Source: an uncultured Collinsella sp.
GTDB lineage: Bacteria; Actinomycetota; Coriobacteriia; Coriobacteriales; Coriobacteriaceae
Assembly: GCA_900548935.1 (NCBI GenBank)
Contig: URMR01000055.1
Coordinates: forward strand, 1-10,342
Direction of reading: 5' to 3'
Length of the DNA stretch: 10,342 nucleotides
Under the pieces are notes generated by a model. It was not told where the DNA came from. It saw nothing but the letters and a program-made list of their open reading frames with translations, and did no database searches. Position numbers and translations under genes: made by a program. The stretch's first letter is position 1, and each line of letters starts with the position of its first letter. Below, piece by piece: positions 6,653-10,342 of this stretch.

Positions 6653-7492
6653 ATGGACCATTCAGTCACACGCCGAAAGGCCTGCCGGTTGGCAATCTCG
6701 GCAGCCGGAGCCACACTGGCAGCTGTGGTACTGCCAGCCTGCTCGAACAGTAATTCCGACATGTCCGGCAAGGCCAGGCTGAACGTAGGCGTCCGCTCGG
6801 ATATCGTCGGGTTTAGCGAGCGTAATCCCAACAACGGCAAATACTACGGATTCGAAATCGACCTCGCCAACGAGTTGACAAACCGTCTTGGCTATGGAGG
6901 CTGTTCGTTTATATCCGTAACGCCCGAGACACGCGAAGAAATGCTCTCGTCGGGAAAAGTCGATTGCCTGATCGCGTGCTACTCGATAAGCGACGAACGC
7001 AAAAAACTGTTTGACTTCTCTGCCGCCTATTACACCGACTCGGTAATTCTTGTTGTCGAAAATACATCGCTCATTCAATCCTTCTCCCAGCTTAAGGGCG
7101 GAACAATTGGCACGGTATCCGGAACAAACGCTGCACCTCAACTTGCCGCGAAGTTTTTGGAGCTGGGGCTTTCGGACGGCATCCCCCAGCAGCAGGATGC
7201 CAAGAGCGGCAACATTGACTACGACACATGGCATCTGAGCCAATATGCAAGCTACGCTGAGCTTTCCCGCGCATTGGAAGCCGGCGACGTCGACGCCATG
7301 GCGACCGATGGCGCAATTGCCAAAACCTATCTCGATGACGAGCGCACCGTCCTGCCCGATTTTGGCATCAACCCACAGCGCTACGCCGTCGCAACGCAGA
7401 AGGGCTCTGAGCTTTCACCCAAGGTTGCCGCCGAAGTACGCTCAATGCTCAAAGACAAAACAATCGATACGCTCATCGAGAAATGGAACTAA
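6653..7492 (+). CDS. Amino-acid-type ABC substrate-binding lipoprotein (SBP_bac_3)
   Basis: A 279-residue family 3 solute-binding protein. The N-terminus has TRRKACRLAI followed by a hydrophobic stretch and a lipobox LPAC with C30 as the lipidated residue. The twin Arg could also mean Tat export, though the motif is imperfect. After a Ser/Asn linker come the family signature GFEIDLANEL (67-76), SISDERKKLFDFSAAYYTDS (111-130) with R116 where amino-acid binders hold the ligand carboxylate, GTVSGTNA (153-160) and GDVDAMATDG (211-220) with D219 at the position that binds the ligand amino group. So an amino acid or similar ligand is likely. The start is ATG at 6653, with TGAGG 7 bases upstream; an ATG at 6647 sits against that site. 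No permease or ATP-binding subunit is adjacent; instead the stop overlaps the ribosome binding site of the channel gene. It may therefore present ligand to a sensor rather than feed a transporter. Confidence 0.92.
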   Translation: MDHSVTRRKACRLAISAAGATLAAVVLPACSNSNSDMSGKARLNVGVRSDIVGFSERNPNNGKYYGFEIDLANELTNRLGYGGCSFISVTPETREEMLSSGKVDCLIACYSISDERKKLFDFSAAYYTDSVILVVENTSLIQSFSQLKGGTIGTVSGTNAAPQLAAKFLELGLSDGIPQQQDAKSGNIDYDTWHLSQYASYAELSRALEAGDVDAMATDGAIAKTYLDDERTVLPDFGINPQRYAVATQKGSELSPKVAAEVRSMLKDKTIDTLIEKWN

Positions 7493-7497
7493 GGAAG
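7491..7497 (+). promoter_or_regulatory. Ribosome binding site of the channel gene, overlapping the binding-protein stop
   Basis: TAAGGAAG joins the binding-protein stop codon (7490-7492) to an AAGGAAG Shine-Dalgarno sequence 7 bases before the ATG at 7505. This supports co-translation of the binding protein and the channel protein, and it fixes the channel start. Confidence 0.75.
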
Positions 7498-7504
7498 TCC
7501 ACCC

Positions 7505-10342
7505 ATGTCCAAGCGACTAAAACAGAAGTCCGTGGCGCTTGCCATTGCCGTAGCCGTCTGCACGTTAGCGACGGGACTCCTACTCGCCTCGATGCAAACG
7601 CGTCTATCGCAAGAGGAATACGCTTTAGAATTCGATCGCGTTGCCGCCGAACTCCCCGATCTCGTTAAAACGGCCCAGTCGGAAACGAAAGACAACACCC
7701 AAACATTTGATGACCTGTATCGCACGCGTGCCGCAAGCATCGCATTTATGGCAGCCAACGATGCCGGTTATGAAGCGACCGATGCCAAAATGGCCGAGTT
7801 CAAGGACCTGCTCAAGGTCGATAACGTTCTCGTTACCCGACGTGACGGCTCCATCATCGCCAAAGCGGCTGACACCAAAGCCGATTTTAGCCGTGCCCGC
7901 TTCAACCAGCTACGTCAGTGCTTCGAGACCGGCAAGCCCTCCGATCCAGTTGAGGTCGATCTTCCCGATCAAGACTGGCTCATGCGATACTATGCCGCCA
8001 AAATCGATGACGACACCATGGTTATCGTAGAGCAAAATCCCCAAGAGCTGCACGCCCTTGTCAAGGACACCGGCTCGGCCGAGAGCATGCTCAAGAACAT
8101 CTCGCTCGGCAGTCACGGATATGTCCTCGCCGTATCGGCAAAAACACACCTGATCACCTACCATCCCGATCAGAACATGATAGGTACCGATGCACTCGAC
8201 AACGGCATCGACGTGGGCAATCTTGAAGACGGCAAGACATTCATCACTTCCGTCAAAAACACAAGCCTGTATTGTCGCGTCAAGTTGGTCGATGACACCT
8301 ATTACATTCTCGCCATCCCCGAAAGCGATACCGCCTCCGCGCGCAACATCACCGTGGGCGTCATCCTCTTTGCCTTCATCGCAGTCGTCGCCGCCGTGGC
8401 ACTCTATGACCTGTTTGTCCTAGCGGATGACGAACATGACGACCACGACCATCACGAATACGTCAAGATCGGTCGCGGCCTTCGGTTTAGCCCCTCCGTG
8501 GGCAGGCGCGCAACAGCCTTGTCCATTGCAGGACTCGTCTTACTTTTGGCAGTAACCTTCTATATGCAAACGCTCTTTGCCCTTTCGAGCCAGGCGACGG
8601 TCAATCGGGAGCGCTTAGAGCAGATTGATCAAACGCTCAAAAATAATGCGCTGCGCGAGGATGAACTTACGAGGCAATATAGCGAGCACTATGCCACTGC
8701 CTGCCACATTATCGCCTACATCGTTGAGCACAATCCAGAGCTCGCCACGCGAGCCGACCTGCACAGCATGGCAAACACGCTCAACATCGAGTCAATTTAT
8801 CTCTACGACGGCGACGGCAATATGACAAGCTCGAGCACATCGCAGCGATCCTACAGCCTTTCGACCAAGTACGGTGACTCCTCCTACGAGTTCCGCTCGC
8901 TTTTGGGCGGCAAGGATGAATATATACAGCCTCTCTCTATCAACAGAACCACCGGCGAGACATATCAGTACATCGGAGTCGCACTCTACGATCAGGATGG
9001 CATTGCAGACGGAATCGTGCAGATTGCCGTGCGCCCCATGCGCTTAGAAGAAATGCTCAAGAGCACCAAGATTGACGCAGTGCTCGATGGCATCAAGGCG
9101 GGCGCCGGAGGCTTCGCCTTTGCAATCGAGAAAAAAGACGGTACCGTCGCATATCATCCCAACGACCTTCTTCTTGGGAAAAAAGCATCCGAGATCGGAC
9201 TGACTGACGAGCAGCTTGCAGATGGCTTTAGCGACTTCGTCTACATCGAAAACCAAAAACTCTACGCCTCCTGCTTGGAGACTGGCGACTATTACGTTTA
9301 CGTCGCGGCACCCGAAGACTCCTTTATGCACCAGCGCGTTCCGCTCACCATCGCAACCGGAATCATCGCCGCCATTTGCTTTGCCCTTATCTACCCGTTG
9401 CTGACGCTCGACACCATAAACGTCGAAGAAAAGCGTTCGAAGCACGAAGGCGATTTCGCGACAAGACGGCGCAACATCACCGTCACGACGTCCGACGGCC
9501 GTGTCAAACACAGCGAAAGCGCCATTAGCCGATGGCTCAACATCTCCTTTAAATGGGAGGACAAAACCCCCGAACAAAAACTCGGCACAGTCCTTAAATG
9601 GTTTGCCGGCATCGCGGCGTTTATCGTCTTTTTGGCCGTCTTGTTTAAAGACGCTCTGTTTGGTCCGCGTTCGGTATTTACCTATATCCTGGGCAACGAC
9701 TGGCAGCACGGTCTCAACATATTCGCGCTCACCGCTTCGATCATGTACGCCTGTGTGGCTCTCACAGTGTGCGCAATCGCGCAGGCGCTTCTTCGCATGT
9801 TGTCCAATGTGCTTGGAGCGCGCGGCGAGACGATATGCCGACTTCTCTCGAGCCTGACAAAATACGGAACTCTCATCGCTATGCTCTATTGGTGCCTCGG
9901 CGTTTTGGGTGTCGATACCGCAACGCTTTTAGCCTCGGCAGGTATCATCACGCTCGCCGTCTCCTTTGGAGCCAAAGACCTCATCACGGATATCTTATGC
10001 GGGCTCTTTATTATCTTTGAAGGCGAGTTCCGCGTTGGAGACGTCATCTCGGTTGGCGGCAATACCGGCACCGTTATGGAGATTGGTGTGCGAACCACAA
10101 AGATCAATGACGGCAACGGCAATGTCCTGCTCCTACGCAACAGCTCGATTTCGAATGTCACCAACATGACAAAACTTAATTCTTACGCCAGCATAGATAT
10201 CACCATCCCGGTGGGAGAATCTCTACCCTATGTCGAAAAGGTGCTTAAAGACGAGCTCAAAAGCGTGCATGACCGCGTTCCCGCCATTATCGATGGCCCC
10301 TTCTACAAGGGCGTGGTCGACCTTAGCAGCACCGCTATGACC
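7505..10342 (+). CDS. MscS-family channel with two N-terminal extracellular Cache-like sensor modules (3' end outside the window)
   Basis: An open frame of 946 residues with no stop before the window edge. Layout: TM1 (about 9-29); first extracellular module (about 33-278) ending in a Cache-like fold with LGSHGYVLAVSAK (201-213) and ITYHPD; TM2 (282-304); cytoplasmic linker with DDEHDDHDHHE (308-318); TM3 (337-358); second extracellular module (about 362-610) with GAGGFAFAIEKKDG (533-546) and VAYHPN; TM4 (613-635); charged linker; TM5 (695-714); then the MscS core: TM6 (737-760), TM7 (783-803) and pore helix VDTATLLASAGIITLAVSFG (803-822), AKDLITD, and the beta-domain FRVGDVISVGGNTGTVMEIG (842-861) and LLLRNSSISNVTN. 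Eight membrane spans with the N-terminus inside put both sensors outside and the beta-domain inside, as MscS requires. MscS channels release solutes through the membrane; sensors of this type usually sit on chemoreceptors and kinases. It is co-transcribed with the binding lipoprotein. MscS identity is strong; Cache assignment is moderate; ligand gating is inferred. Confidence 0.9.
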   Translation, partial: MSKRLKQKSVALAIAVAVCTLATGLLLASMQTRLSQEEYALEFDRVAAELPDLVKTAQSETKDNTQTFDDLYRTRAASIAFMAANDAGYEATDAKMAEFKDLLKVDNVLVTRRDGSIIAKAADTKADFSRARFNQLRQCFETGKPSDPVEVDLPDQDWLMRYYAAKIDDDTMVIVEQNPQELHALVKDTGSAESMLKNISLGSHGYVLAVSAKTHLITYHPDQNMIGTDALDNGIDVGNLEDGKTFITSVKNTSLYCRVKLVDDTYYILAIPESDTASARNITVGVILFAFIAVVAAVALYDLFVLADDEHDDHDHHEYVKIGRGLRFSPSVGRRATALSIAGLVLLLAVTFYMQTLFALSSQATVNRERLEQIDQTLKNNALREDELTRQYSEHYATACHIIAYIVEHNPELATRADLHSMANTLNIESIYLYDGDGNMTSSSTSQRSYSLSTKYGDSSYEFRSLLGGKDEYIQPLSINRTTGETYQYIGVALYDQDGIADGIVQIAVRPMRLEEMLKSTKIDAVLDGIKAGAGGFAFAIEKKDGTVAYHPNDLLLGKKASEIGLTDEQLADGFSDFVYIENQKLYASCLETGDYYVYVAAPEDSFMHQRVPLTIATGIIAAICFALIYPLLTLDTINVEEKRSKHEGDFATRRRNITVTTSDGRVKHSESAISRWLNISFKWEDKTPEQKLGTVLKWFAGIAAFIVFLAVLFKDALFGPRSVFTYILGNDWQHGLNIFALTASIMYACVALTVCAIAQALLRMLSNVLGARGETICRLLSSLTKYGTLIAMLYWCLGVLGVDTATLLASAGIITLAVSFGAKDLITDILCGLFIIFEGEFRVGDVISVGGNTGTVMEIGVRTTKINDGNGNVLLLRNSSISNVTNMTKLNSYASIDITIPVGESLPYVEKVLKDELKSVHDRVPAIIDGPFYKGVVDLSSTAMT

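Noticed and set aside
5676..6782. A 368-codon plus-strand open frame running across rsmJ and into the binding-protein gene
   Set aside because: It is antisense to rsmJ and overlaps the start of the lipoprotein in another frame. Both of those have clear motifs.
9044..9709. A 221-codon minus-strand open frame inside the channel gene
   Set aside because: It lies antisense to the second sensor module and TM5 of a well-supported protein, and the product resembles no family.

Overview
The window looks like chromosomal DNA from a high-GC, host-associated actinomycete of the Coriobacteriia, most likely Collinsella or a close relative. This rests on base composition, gene style (strong GAGG-type ribosome binding sites, compact operons) and my familiarity with several of the protein families. 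It is an inference, because no rRNA or other taxonomic marker is present.

Left part, minus strand (1-5274). Read in the direction of transcription, the order is: a GNAT acetyltransferase; a long perfect hairpin that probably terminates it; a TetM/EF-G-like translation GTPase; a repeat-rich spacer; and a two-gene operon of an AAA/STAND-type ATPase followed 10 bases later by a UvrA homologue. The UvrA homologue runs off the left edge. It lacks the UvrB-binding insert and therefore looks like a class II (UvrA2-like) protein rather than the repair excinuclease subunit. The translation GTPase resembles tetracycline ribosomal protection proteins overall, but the drug-displacing loop is not conserved.

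Middle (5278-6401). A short divergent spacer with an 8+8 bp palindrome separates the acetyltransferase from a 98-residue Cys/His-rich small protein on the plus strand. That gene converges on rsmJ (minus strand), a 16S rRNA guanine-N2 methyltransferase.

Right part, plus strand (6653 to the right edge). A lipoprotein of the amino-acid ABC-transporter binding family is followed, with 12 bases between them, by a very large open reading frame that has no stop before the window ends (at least 946 residues). Its C-terminal part is an MscS-type channel. Its N-terminal 635 residues hold two tandem membrane-flanked extracellular Cache-like sensor modules joined by an Asp/His-rich cytoplasmic linker. 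No transporter permease or ATPase accompanies the binding protein in the window. The pair is the most unusual system here: a binding protein next to a channel with its own extracellular sensors, which suggests a ligand-controlled MscS channel. This is inference from architecture and gene order.

Regulatory DNA worth noting includes three TTATACC repeats at exact 10 bp spacing upstream of the ATPase-UvrA operon and the palindrome upstream of the acetyltransferase and small-protein genes. Two stop-codon/RBS overlaps imply translational coupling in both two-gene operons.
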